From assembly GCA_020744225.1 (NCBI GenBank), contig JAGMWG010000005.1, positions 1,302,001 to 1,366,000 on the forward strand: a DNA stretch of 64,000 nucleotides, written 5' to 3'. The notes below the pieces were generated by a model. That model ran no database searches. It saw only the letters and a program-made list of their open reading frames with translations, and was not told the origin of the DNA. The position numbers and the translations under genes are program-made. This DNA comes from Paraphoma chrysanthemicola. Its lineage: Eukaryota; Ascomycota; Dothideomycetes; Pleosporales; Phaeosphaeriaceae. Positions 11,169 through 22,642 of the stretch are shown here, piece by piece. How positions within the stretch are numbered: the first letter of the stretch is position 1; each line of letters begins with the position of its first letter.

Positions 11169-12161
11169 ATGTCTATGCCTCGCCAAAATATCGAATTCAG
11201 GGCTTGCGATGGTATCATTCTTCGCGGATGGCTATATCCAAGAAAGGAGGCTTCGCCTTGCATCATCATGACCCACGGCGTAGGTGCTTTCAATCACTCA
11301 ACGCAATTTACTCTCTCTACACTCTTTACCAACATTCGAACGTTCCGAAATTGAGCTAATGAGCTTTGATAGCTTGGTGGAACTCGTCACTTCCTATTGC
11401 CCGAGTTCGCAGACGCTTTCAACAAGGCTGGCTACGCCGTCTTGCTTTACGACAATCGCAATTGGGGTGACAGCGATGGCCTACCAAGGCAGGAGTCCAA
11501 TCCTCCCTTGCAACAAGCAGACTACTACGATGCATTCAACTTCGCGACTACGCTGGATTGTGTTGACGAGTCAAGAATCGTTTACTGGGGTTCGAGCTTC
11601 TCGGGCGGGAATGTCATTCATGCTGCTGCCGTGGACAAGCGCATAAAAGCCGCGATCATTCAGTGCCCTGCTGTTTCCGGTGAGACTCGATCTATTGCCT
11701 TCAAAGATCGCATTCCGACGTTGTTGGAGGATCGGTGGCAGATCACTGCTGGCGCAGGAGTTCCCACCGTGCCGATCATTGCTGAGGATCGCGAGTCTGC
11801 CCACCCAAGCAAAACAACGGCAATGTTTCCAACTCAAGACGCGTACGACATTGTTGGGGCACAGAAAGCCTGTGGAAGCCGATGGGAGAATTTTATCACA
11901 ACTCAGACACAACTTCATATGCTTACTTTCGAGGGCCAAGCTATGATTCATCGGATATCTCCTACGCCACTTCTGTTTATTGTTCCCGGCAATGATGTCC
12001 TCGTCAAGACAGCTACTCAGTTGGATGCTTTCGAGAAGGCCAGGGAGCCGAAGCAGTTGCATGTTATTGAAGGATGCGGTCACTTCGACGTATACGTCGG
12101 GGAGTACTTTAAGGAAAATATCAAGGTCCAACTGGAATTCCTAGAGAAGTATCTGAAGTAG
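11169..12161 (+). CDS. Alpha/beta hydrolase (dienelactone-hydrolase/S15-like; polyketide-transferase type)
   Basis: Two exons, 11169-11279 and 11373-12161; 299 aa. The 93-nt intron has a GAGCTAATG branch site. Splicing joins CIIMTHG to LGGTRHFLLPEFADAF, restoring the HGxGG oxyanion region that the unspliced frame breaks. Downstream are YDNRNWGDSDG, nucleophile elbow GSSFSGG, acid Asp in IVPGNDVLV and His in EGCGHFDVY. This pattern fits the hydrolase family that includes fungal polyketide transferases such as those of fumagillin-type clusters. No PKS is in the window, so a detoxifying or esterase role is equally possible. Of the two ATGs at 11169 and 11175, the first is used. Confidence 0.82.
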
Positions 12162-12893
12162 GAGAGTATTGGCAGAGTTATCTGGTATTGGAAATAAAAA
12201 GGACGATACACCTAGAACTTTAGATAGACTTGTTAGTCATAATGTGCAGATCTAACAGCGGCACTCTCTGTCTAACTCTCGTACTTTCTATTGACAAATT
12301 TTTGTTTGGAGGCAACTGATGCTACATACTTTCCTATGATAGTACGATCTTGATCCCCCTAGCATTTCGCTTAGTGTCCAGTGCTGAACTGTGCTCTACC
12401 ATGCTATTCAATATCTCCACCGCTAACCTTAGAAGCCTAATGTGCAATCCAGGAGGCTAGTAGGTTCATGCCGTGCGTATACGAGAACGGCACCTGCATG
12501 CTTTTTTATGCATAGTAGAAGCTCTGAACTAGCACTATCACTGTGAAGTGCATACTCATCCATATGTTGCTCTACATTCAGCTTAATGGTTGGTAGTCGA
12601 CCAGCAAGGCTGAATCTTTGAGGCGAAGCCTCCTAGTGGGGTCGCTCCGTAAGCGCGCGGTTTGGCGTACAACTGCAGCCTTATCAACCCCGAATTTCGC
12701 GATACCCATGACTTCTACCTCGATCCTCTCTCATATGCATGAAATTTTCAACTTTACGTTCCTTCTACGCACGCTAGAGTATAGCATTGCAAGTCTGCTG
12801 TTGGCAAACCACTGATCGGATTGTGCTCGTTCAGGCACAACATAGTTGCATTCACGCCTCCACAAGGCTGAGAATTAAAGGTCACAGTCCATA
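12162..12893. other. Intergenic, upstream of zinc-finger gene
   Basis: A 732-nt spacer without a supported gene. The open frame 12618-12815 + shows no family features. It should contain the promoter of the large zinc-finger gene. Confidence 0.5.
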
Positions 12894-15800
12894 ATGCCTG
12901 ATCAGCTCCTCGCAAAAGCTCCTCGCAGACCTGATGCTGGAGTCAAAGACCCTCCGAAAGTATCAGGGCACTCCCCTGACGATAGCAAGCATGGCACCAA
13001 GCTCCAGCGTTCAGCCTCCGGGTCTAACAGCTCCACGAAGAGGTCGGCCTCTGAGCGCCCGACACCTGCAGAAATGTCCATACGGAATGAGCTAGAGAAA
13101 GCCGGCGTCGATCTCGAAAGTGAGTTGTCTCGAAGACAGTCTAAAACCATCGTTGTCAAAAATCTGGATGGGAGTATCCTCGATCTCAAGAAGCTCACGC
13201 CCCTATCAACACCACAATCCGAACATCAACTGGGAACTTTGGAGATGGGACAGCCAAGCATAACTACTCAGAAATCAGAGGGTTTTGTTTGTAAATGTTG
13301 CCCGCAGAGTCCCATGAAGTTCAACAGCGACAAGAGGTTGCGGTACGTATTGCTTGCAACTTCTCTTCTGGGTAGGACTACAAGCTTACACGTGCGCTTA
13401 GTTTACACGAAATAAAGAAGCGGCAAAAACCAAAAAATGAAAAGAAACCGTACACCTGTCATTACTGTATTAAGAGATTCAAAACCGAAAACGCCAGAGG
13501 CCAACATCAACAGTCCGTTCATTCGCGGGTGCAGGAGATCCCAGAGAGAGAGGTTCCAAATACATCTGCAGACGACAACAAGCTTACGGGTGCGCCTAGT
13601 CTGCATGGAATAAAGAAGCGGAAAAAACCAAAGAACAAAAAGAAACGGTACGCTTGTCAACAATGTGCGAAGAGACTCAAAACCGAACTTGGCAGATGGC
13701 AACATCAGCATTCCGTTCATTCACGTATACAGGAAGTTCTAGAGAAACAGGCTCTGATGAAACCTGTCGCCCCCACGGTTCTGGGTAGAGAACACCTGTT
13801 ATTTCCGCAAAACGCACAAGTGAAGACATTGACCAAAGAGCAGGCCCTCGCCACTAGTGTCGATGATAAACGACACAATTCAGCGGTTGGCCTTGAGAGG
13901 CACCGCCATCAAACCGAGAACAGTACCACTGCGGCAGATTCTGCTGTTCAGGATCTGAAAGTCTTGACTTACGATCGCGAAAAAGAAGTCTCTGCTGTAG
14001 AACAGCGAGAATCTGCTGCACGTGTCACGGTACAAGACAATGGACGAGAACGCGCACTCTTCTTAGGTTCCACCAAGGAGAGAAGTAAGAGCGAGACAGT
14101 AGCGGACGAGATCGCGCCAGCGTCCCCTTTCTCTGATGTCTTACATGGGCTTGCGGAAGAAAGGTTAGATGGTATTAGGGACGACTGTAGCGTTCCCAAC
14201 AACATTGCAAAAAGCGCCGAAGTCAACAACACCATTGTTCGGGAAGACGAGAAAGTGGAAACTTCCATGTCTAAGTTCTCCCGAAATCCGATATCAGAGT
14301 ATACAAGCAGGCGAAAGGTCGGTGAATACATCGCGATTCCCATTGGAACAGGCCCGGGCAGTGTTATCTCCGAGAGAAGCAACGTTGACTACTTCAACGA
14401 TTGGGCCAAGACTATCGATCGGAGCACTGCGTCACAAGAGGCTTCATCTCAGAACGAATCAACCAATGCCGCTCAATACAAAATTAGTAACCCAGCTGAA
14501 CTACCACTATTTGATAGATCGCAACCAGGCTACGAACCCACAACAGCCCCAGAGACACCCACCATTCTCCGTTGCGATGTAGAAGGCTGCGAGGCTGTGT
14601 ATTTGGGAGGGGACCGCAGTGCGGATCTTACGAGACACAAGAGGCAAGCTCATCAAGGATTCTACCCTCAGTACACTTGCGGAGACGAACATTGTGGCCG
14701 AGTCTTCCGAACGCTAGATGCTCGACTACAGCATTACGAATCCGAGCATCCTTACATTGCAGCAGAGTTGTCATCGAGACTCCAAAAGCTGTCAAGTTCA
14801 CTAGCCGGACCGTTGCCGCCGGGAACGTTGGTTTCCTATGTGTCATCACCGGACTCTGACAAGAATGTACTAGCTTCGTTCTGGCATTGCTGCGATTGTG
14901 GTGATGGTCCCCACCCATACAATCGTCTGTACTGTAACCGCTGTTCCCAAGGCCGATGTGCTGCTTGCCAGTTCGGATTCACGCCACGACCTTCGTCAGT
15001 TGCGCGTTCGAGAGGTCTCTGGAATTGCGCGAGTTGTGACCGTACAATTGCGGACGATCTGGCGTGGTGTCCGTTCTGTAGCGAACAGTTCCGTTCGGTT
15101 TACGCACTAGATCGTTCTGAAAATGAAATTGAGACCGAGAAAGGCCCAAGCGAATATCCTCAAGCAAGACAAGAACAATCATCGAACCAGAACCCTACCA
15201 TTTTCCAACTGAGCACTTCTGGTCAACCGAGGGCGAGGAAGAGGACTACCCCTGGGTGCATCACATGTCAAGAACGCCGCATCAAGTGCGGAGAGGAGCG
15301 GCCTTGGTGCGAAAATTGCACAAAGTCGAAACGTCAGTGTGAAGGCTACAACGCTCGAATGGTCTTTGAGACTCCTATCGAACATTGGCCAAATGACCCA
15401 GGTTCAATTAGCCCTTTTCAAGACCATTCTTCGATGCGACCCGGTCTTCATTATCAGCCATATCAGAATTCCCCTTGGGCACAGAGCCAGGACAAACTGC
15501 ACAGCTTAAGCGGCTCTGATGCTCTTGCGACTGTTAGCTTACAAAGTCTCTTTGTACAAGCTCGGCTAACAAAAGTGTCCGATGCACAGTACCTCTTTAC
15601 CAGTGATGATCGGAATAATTCTTCGGCAGCGTCATCTTATGCTGCATCCGTGGCTTCAGTCTTCTCTGTGGAGTCTCTGGCATCTTCCGCTTCAGAACTG
15701 TCGAAGAACAGTGGATACTCTGCCATTCAGATAGCAACCGCGACCAAGGTGCTCATATCAATATTTCACGAGGATGAAGTGCTCTTACCCCTCTACCAGA

Positions 15801-17538
15801 GCGCTGTCATGAACCCTTCGATAGGTCACGAAAGGCTAGAGCGCAACCTGCGTAGACTGCTCAAGGCATATGCTAGGCAGGTCAAAGGCGAGGCCGGAGA
15901 TCATATTGAATATCTGGCATCTCACTTGGTTCTGGTGAAGGCGCCATGGCTTGCACGATCCATCGTCGAAAAGCTTCAAACGCAGCCAGAGTGCGAGCGC
16001 AGTGATTCTGTCGAGCGAGACAGTGAAAGCTCAGAAGACGAAGCTGAAAAGCGCCCAGTCAACGAGGCAGCTTTCGAGAACCTCAGTACTCTTCGCGACT
16101 TCCTCACGAAGAGCCAGGCGTTCGAGGTCCTTCGGGCCCAAGTGCATGCGTTTGTGCTTCCGAGGGATCCAAGACCGTCACACGTTGGTAAATCCCGGCA
16201 AGAAGAGGACGATTGTGCGCTTTCTGAGAATGCCACGTTACGTCTGCCTGCTCGCACCAAAGAGGCAGCGAGACTCAGATCGTGGGAGAAATGGCGGGCT
16301 GACGTTGTAGACACCGTTGACACATATCTTTGCAATCGAGACAAGCTTCTAGCATCGACGGCTCCCCTTTATCTACTGACGGACGGTATGATTTTAGTGA
16401 CTGATAGAATCATGACTGCTGTAGGACTCTTAGAGCGCCCACTCCAGGCAGAGCTGGTCCGTCTGCGGTGGTCATGTGTACGTTGTCCTGTATTTCGTTC
16501 ACCATGCTGAGCTGTAAGTGCTAAAAAATCGATCAGGGTTGTCGCGAGACACACTATAGCGACGTCAAAGAGCTTCGAGACGGTGGGATTACTGAACTCA
16601 TTGCTCACATGGAACGATCCAGCGGCGTCAAGGTCTCTGCCTCGTCATACAGACAGCATTCGGGTAACCAACAGTACGTGGCCCCACAGCCAGGCCGCTG
16701 GCTCCGGAATGGCATCGCAAAGCTTACCTCAGTATTCGGCACCTCAAAGACATCCCCATGTTTACCTCGACACACCAACACGTGCTCCTCGTCAGTGTCC
16801 ACCGCCTCCTCGACCACAATCTCTCCGCCCTCGATGCTTCATCTTCTGGCGTGTATGCATCATAACCGTTTCCGCAAAGTGCTACAGCAGGATCGCATCG
16901 AGGCGATCAAGACAGATCGCGCCCTGCTGTGCTTCATGCGACGACAGCATGCGCGATATCGGTGTCGGCTTCTGAGGTTCCTTTCCCTGAAGGGTGTTCA
17001 AGGTATTTACTTCGTCAAATTTCGGCTACCCCTCGGCGGCAGCGTTGATGTTCGGCACCATGACCCGTGCTGTCTTGCTATAAGCAGTGCAACTCAGACA
17101 GGATGCGAGTGCATCCCGCCGAAAGGCAAAGTCGAACCATCACCAGAGGCCGAGTATCGTTGTATTCCTGGTCCGCCGGCAACATACCCGCCTGTCCCAC
17201 CAGAGTACCTCAAATCGCTGTTCATGTGTCCAACAAATGTCCATGAGCAAGATACATGGATCCTCGACCAACTGCCGAAGCGGATTTGCGGTGAGCTGCA
17301 AGGCAGAGCAGGACAACCTGCTGATGGATGGGGCATATACTACCAGGAGGGCTGGGACTTCGACGTTATCATTTCTTTTGTCTTCGTTATCTTCTTCCTG
17401 GCGAGTTCGTTGTTTGGTGTGCTGTGGTCAGTGTTTAAATATGATGTGCAAGGCGCATTTGTTGTCAGTGCGTATATGATAACAGCAAGCGGTATACTTG
17501 TCGCTGTATTTGCGTCGCGGATCGAGAAGATGGGTTGA
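12894..17538 (+). CDS. Giant mixed zinc-finger protein with C-terminal two-helix membrane domain
   Basis: Three exons: 12894-13342, 13402-16477 and 16537-17538; 1508 aa. In order: a disordered basic N-tail; a broken finger (FVCKCCPQSP); two C2H2 fingers at about 167-190 and 233-256, a duplicated pair (YTCHYC..., YACQQC...); a long disordered stretch; a C2H2 pair at about 541-605 (CDVEGCEAVY, CGDEHCGRVF); a Cys-rich ribbon (FWHCCDCGDG..., WNCASCDRTI...); and a Zn2Cys6 cluster at about 769-797 (CITCQERRIKC...CENCTKSKRQC). An alpha-helical middle follows, then RWSC-GCRETHY across the second splice. The C-terminus has GWGIYYQEGWDF and two hydrophobic helices (about 1451-1475 and 1480-1503). This C-terminal module recurs in many fungal proteins of unknown role (my recollection of the family). 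The zinc domains suggest nucleic-acid binding and the tail membrane anchoring. The combined function is unknown. Confidence 0.85.
13380..13747 (+). repeat. 198-nt tandem duplication spanning an intron 3' end and a C2H2 finger
   Basis: About 170 nt at 13380-13549 recur at 13578-13747 (offset 198 nt, 66 codons). Anchors include ACAAGCTTAC (13380 and 13578), AATAAAGAAGCGG and CATTC.CG. Copy 1 begins inside intron 1 (13343-13401) and includes its acceptor. In copy 2 the same bases lie inside the exon. Each copy carries one C2H2 finger. Confidence 0.9.
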
Positions 17539-17551
17539 TGGTTTCCATATG

Positions 17552-19277
17552 TCATATTTTGAGGCGTGCGACAACAAAAACAGCCATAAGATATATACAC
17601 TGATGAATTGTTAGAAGCATTTGGAAATGTGACGTGTGAACTCACTCCAGAAATGAAGTATGGCAGGCCTAAGCCAACCCCACCAAGCTGGATAGCATGT
17701 ACCCAGAGTATTGTCATCAATGGCGCACCAACAAGCGAGCCAAGTGTCTTGGTCAACATGACAATGCTGAAGTCTTGGATATCCGATTTCGCGAGCGCAA
17801 TGAGAGGTGACTTGACCAGACTCATCGTGAATACGGGCAATGCAGACCCAAGGGCGTAGATCATGAGTGCGAGCAGTAGCATCCAGAACTTGAATGCAAG
17901 CGCCACACACAGAACCCCAATGACGGAGACTAGGATGCTTATTTGCGCGCCTAGGTAGTTCAAACGGATTTCCGAACCATGTACTGCTTTAGATGACACC
18001 GAAGATTTGACAACCCGTGGAACCACGATGGCAAGTAATGTGAAGTTCACGATAGCTTTAGCCGAGAGCATGTAGCCTGCTTGAGCAAAGGTCCACTCGT
18101 ATCTCTTCGAAATGTATTGAACCAGTAGCTTCGTGTCCGAACTCGCAAGAGCTGTGAGGAAGAACGAGCAGAGTAGGATCTGGAAATTGGGTCGGCCAAT
18201 TACTAGCCCCGCCATTTTGTTCATCGTGCGGCGCATTTTTTGCAAACTGCTGGGTTGTGTTTCGAAAGCATTGATATAATGACGCTCGTCATCTGCACTC
18301 CCCCTGAGGAGCGGACCGGCCTCACCATCAGCGTCATTGCTACTTTCTGCTGACACGATGGTCTTGACTGGCGCGTCCCGGAAACTGGGCAACAGTCGAA
18401 CAATCGGAACCGCACATGCGAGGAGGACGATGTTGATGTAAAACGGAAGCCAGAGATACCTGCTCATTGTGAAGGACGCCAGTGTCGGACCGAGGAAAGA
18501 TACTACATATGAAGTAGAGCTGATGTACGAGAAGTATTTCGCCCTGTCGAACGTCAGTTTCCAATTCTACCAACACTCATCTCGAGCCATCCCTCACCTG
18601 TCAACATAATCATTCGCTAATGCCGAGGTCAATGTAAATATTGTCGATTGCAACACACACTCGCCGCCCAGTACCGCTAGAAACGGTCCGGCAATAATTG
18701 CTTTGGTCGGCAGAATATGGCTATAATGCCCTTCCATAGTATTAGTACCACGACCATTCTTCACATCCACGTAACACATACCGACAACAACCGCCCAAAT
18801 ACTCATCCCCACTCTCGGTATTAAGTTGCACCACAGCACAGCTCTTACGCCCCACTTCTCCGCTACGAAGCTGAACGGCACCGTAACCACAAAATCTGTA
18901 GCACGCAAAAGTGGATCAGCCGAGCACGGGATCACAATAACGATGCGCACACATCACAGTCACAATCACATACCGCACACAACGAGCGTTGTTTCCATTA
19001 TCCCCTGTATCCATGCAAGTTGGCGCTGAACCTCATCGATCTTACACAGCTTCTCGGCCGGGTTAGGGACCGAATAGTGGGTTTGGCAGAGGCGCAGCTC
19101 GATGACTCGGTTAAGAGGGAGAGTGTAGAGGACCGTGGAGAGGTGGATGAGGATGAGCAAGAGGAGAAGGCGCCATATGCGGCGTTTGATACGGCGGCAT
19201 TGGGATTGGGATTGGGGAGGGGATGGGAGTGTGATGTTTGGGTAGAGGAGAGGGTCGGCGGCAAGGATGACAGACAT
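17552..19277 (-). CDS. MFS transporter, SLC46/PCFT-like
   Basis: Four exons: 19277-18974, 18895-18598, 18543-17646 and 17599-17552; 515 aa. The N-terminus has a cytoplasmic tail and first helix (WRLLLLLILIHL), then CQTHYS...CKIDEVQRQLAWIQG, the loop and helix 2 pattern of the fungal SLC46/HIAT1-like group. Further helices follow, with a loop (residues about 240-290) splitting the two six-helix halves. Introns are 78, 54 and 46 nt. Removing the last one replaces an implausible hydrophilic run by CIYLMAVFVVARLKI and a stop. Unspliced, the frame would run on into the zinc-finger gene. The substrate is unknown; solute:proton symport is typical of the superfamily. Confidence 0.87.
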
Positions 19278-19968
19278 GCTTCACGACTTGACTTGATTCG
19301 ATCGTCAAGACTGACGAAGCAGAATAATCTAGTATTGGCGATGTTGCACATCTCCTGTACTCAACGCTGTTCGGATGATTGGACGCTATCGATAAGAGTG
19401 AAGATAAGCGACACGTGATCCGGATAACACATCTCTCGCCATCGACAAGGGGGAAGGTTCACTTCCACTTGCTCACGGGAAATCACAGCCCTACAAAGAA
19501 GTTGAACACCAGGAATCCACAAGGAATATAGATCCGCTTAATTTAGCACATCTCACGCAACAAGTCCATGCTCCATCCTCATCTCACCCAAATCTTGATC
19601 TCATCCATCCCAAACGAGGCTAACCCAGCCTCCCGCTCGCCAGCGCATCGCGCTATCGAGCCATCGAGCCACACCTGCATCTCTCGTCGGTCATCTCCCC
19701 CTGAACCTCGCCGTTCACATGCAGCGATCTGCCTGCTGCAGTAGCTGTGCAGCTCGCCCTGATATTGACGTCCAGTTGCCGCAACGGGTGGCGGAGAGAT
19801 TGACAGCTGAGCAATACGGGCCTCGGGATTGCCGAGCGCTCGACGCCACACATGGGAGGGCTACGCGTATAGCGTTGAAGAGACGCGTCTGAGCTGGTGA
19901 CTTCAGTCGCCGTGTCGACAGATTTCGTATTTCCAAGGCTTCGGACTTGAGCTCATTGTCCAAATTTA
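19278..19968. other. Intergenic, transporter promoter
   Basis: No supported gene. This should hold the MFS promoter and the 3' flank of the small membrane-protein gene. The overlapping open frames around 19579-19853 - are short and featureless. Confidence 0.5.
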
Positions 19969-20401
19969 TCACTTCTTCGTCTTGTTTTGGTAGTGCGCGA
20001 GGGTCAAGTACGTGCTCACGGCACAGCCTGTCACGAGTAACACCAGCAGAAGTAGGACCGCGAAGATCCGAGTCCGATATTTTGCCCACTGCCGTCGCAG
20101 CCTAATGCCTTCGTGTCCAGAGTCTATGGAGATGTAGCTTCGGCGCCAAGGTATGCTGTCCAAGACGTCGAATGACTCGATGGAGGCTGGCGATGGCGGT
20201 GCGGACGTGGGATCATTCTCAGCATATCGCGGGCAGAGTAGGTTGTTCGCGAAAATAGAATCCTCATGGTCGCTGTAGGGCGGCAAAGGGTTGTAGCCTA
20301 CTGTGTCTGGCCTTGTAGTCTGAAGTCTGTGTGATGTCTGGAGTGGTAAGTTTGAGCATGCGTTGAAAGGGTGTTGCTGGCGCCAAACTCACTGGAGCCA
20401 T
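19969..20401 (-). CDS. Small single-pass membrane protein, unknown function
   Basis: Two exons, 20401-20393 (nine bases: Met-Ala-Pro) and 20337-19969; 125 aa. The intron (55 nt, GTGAGT...CTCCAG) joins MAP to TSHRLQTTRPD, followed by GYNPLPPYSDHEDSIF. The open frame alone would start at TTG, which argues for the small first exon. A Ser/Pro-rich cytoplasm-like half precedes a strong helix (IFAVLLLLVLLVTGCAVSTYLTL) and a basic tail KTKK. Lys at -3 and -4 resembles an ER retrieval signal; this is inference. I do not recognise the family. Confidence 0.68.
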
Positions 20402-21371
20402 TACCGCCGGCTCTTGAGGTCAGCTCGCGATAGAGAGTATACCAAGAGTGTGCAACGAGCTCATTTTATTGTGATCACAGTCGCATTGATGTTCTTGAAA
20501 CGTGCGGCGAGTGGATATTCTTTGCGGCATAGGATGTGAGAGTCGATGCTGAGCATGCACTCGCCGACAAGCACCCAGACTGCGCATGAACACTGCGGTC
20601 TGAAACACGGAGCAGGCAGGATCCCAGAAAGCAAAGTGCACATGGAATACCGAACACCAATGAATCCTTATTTTTTGCTTTTGGCGACCGTTTTCTATAA
20701 CTTGTGCTCTTCATGGTCTTTTCAGCCCGCTGTTAAGTACAATCTGAGGAGCCTGTACCGCCTAGGCTGTCCGCGACCCATGCCTTAGCATGCTGTGTAA
20801 TTTTCCCCCATTTCCTCCGCACATACCATAAAGGAGACATAAGAATCCTAGCAACAGCTGGGATCTAACACAAGGTCGGGAACGGAAAGAAGGGTATCTC
20901 TGCTCGATTAAGCAAACAACACTTGCGCATGAGTAGGATGCGCGCTTCTTCCACGGCCGCCTGTCGTGGCAGCTACTCGGTACAATTTCAGCGTGTGGTG
21001 CCTTTTCCTCCTCTCGTATCCACGATCTAGACCAGGGACCCATATTAGATGGACAATTGTCCAAGAAGCGGGGGCCTGGCCCGATCGAAGCCGATCGCCG
21101 GCACGGGCTCAGGAGTCCGGCGGTGACTGACCTCTAATTTTACGAGGTCTGATGTGACAAAGGAAATGCTCGGGAAAGAAAAAGGAAAAACTTCTTTGAT
21201 ATCGCAGTAAGATGGAAACAAACGCTTGTAAATGCTAGAAGGATGACCACGCTATGACGCTGATACACAAGTAGTTTTGGTACAACGGGTGCCAAAGACT
21301 GCGGATTACAGTCAGAAGCTAGTGGAGTTTCGACAGGTGGGAGGAACATTCACACCTCAGCAAGAGGAGCT
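20402..21371. other. Intergenic
   Basis: 970 nt with no supported gene. Holds the promoter of the small membrane-protein gene and the cyclin 3' UTR. The short open frames (20420-20790, 20762-21064) overlap each other on both strands and show no family motif. Confidence 0.5.
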
Positions 21372-22642
21372 TTACATATGCTGAGGGTGAAGATAGGTGT
21401 TGTGGAAGTATTGACCATGGTTTTGTATGTTCGATTGGTGATCCGGGGTGGGTGTGGATGGATAGGTCGGCAGCGGTTGCGACTTGGCATAGCCTTGTCC
21501 ATTGAATTGATCACTCTCCGGGGTGATGGGTGGGGTGAGGCATCCATTTTGCATTACGGCCGCACCGTACGGGTTCTTCTGCGGTGTTTGTGGTCCATAA
21601 GCATCGCACATTGGTTTTGGCTCCTCGAGGGTGACTGTTGGTGGCGGCGTTGGTGGGGCTGCAGCGCGACGGGCGATTTGAGCTTGGCGTTGGAGAAACT
21701 CATCAACAGTAGCGGACACGTTAGACAAATGCATCGATGCGTACTTGCGGACCAAGACAGGCGAGGGCTGGTAGAGATGGTTCGACAGGCCGATGACAGT
21801 CTGGGCATCGTAGGCACCAGACCAGTCAGTTGTTCGTGCTTGGGGCCTAGAGAGCACACATCGGGCGAGGGCCAAGGCAGACCTGGCAAGGACAGACGGT
21901 CGAGTCGATACAAACTCCTTGTGGAACAGGGCAATTTCGGCAATGTACAATGTCATGTGCTCGACTTCGGCATCATAGGGGGCTTCGGAAAGGGCGATCT
22001 GGAGGAACGCATCGACGGTAGTGTGTCCAACAACCCAATTGAGAGTCTGTAAGACGTGCCATTCCATTTGGGTGAACATCTCGTCGTCGTAGAGCGAGCA
22101 GCACATGGATTTGAGCTCTCGGACCGTAGGGACACGATCTTTCTTGTCGCCGTACTTAGCGGCAATGAGAAGAGCAGCGCAGCCGACGAGCTGGTAGTGG
22201 CGCTTATATACAACACGGCGAGAGCAGTACCGATCGAGGAGGTTGACGGCAAGGAACAGCGTCTCGGGCAGTAGCTGGAAGGCGGCATGAGCTTCGACCA
22301 AGAAGTCAAGCAGGTAAGGGCGCATGAACCATTGGATCTCGGTCTGGATGTCAATTGAGTTTACATCTGGCAAGGTTTGTGACTGCGGCAAATTAGCACT
22401 AATCACGACTGCCAACATAAGATACATACCTCCATATGAATCATGTGCTCCATGATGTCTTCTTGGTACTCGTCCGCAGTAAGCCTTGACAGTTCTTCGG
22501 CAATCGCTCGTTGTTGCATTCTTGCAATAGCCCGTTGGCGCTCGCGTGCTTCAGCGCGCATGGCGTAGACTCCATCGTCGTGCGACTCGACCCAGAACGA
22601 GTCACACTGCCCGTAGCGGGATTGCGCTGGTTGGTATGCCAT
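21372..22642 (-). CDS. G1-type cyclin (Cln/Puc1-like)
   Basis: Activating subunit of the cell-cycle Cdk. Two exons, 22642-22430 and 22382-21372; 407 aa; intron 47 nt with a GTGCTAAT branch site. The cyclin box starts at about residue 60: EYQEDIMEHMIHME, then IQWFMRPYLLDFLVEAH (MRAILVDWL-like), LLPETLFLAVNLLDRYCS, YQLVGCAALLIAAKYGDKK, and a second fold through MEWHVLQTLNWVVGHTTVDAFL. The C-terminal 130 residues are Pro/Gln-rich and include TPPITPE and TPQKNP, possible Cdk or degron sites. The absence of a B-type destruction box near the N-terminus favours a G1 cyclin. The start is the first ATG (MAYQPAQ). Confidence 0.9.

Noticed and set aside
13532..13599. Possible second intron in copy 2 of the zinc-finger duplication
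   Set aside because: Donor and acceptor phases differ (0 and 2), so splicing would shift the frame and destroy the second finger.
13403..13720. Minus-strand frame with two similar hydrophobic halves
   Set aside because: It is the antisense shadow of the duplicated C2H2 units; the Lys-rich sense codons read as Phe/Leu on the other strand.
17340..17551. MFS frame continuing into the zinc-finger gene
   Set aside because: The unspliced tail is hydrophilic and antisense to a coding exon; removing 17600-17645 gives a proper last helix and a stop at 17552.
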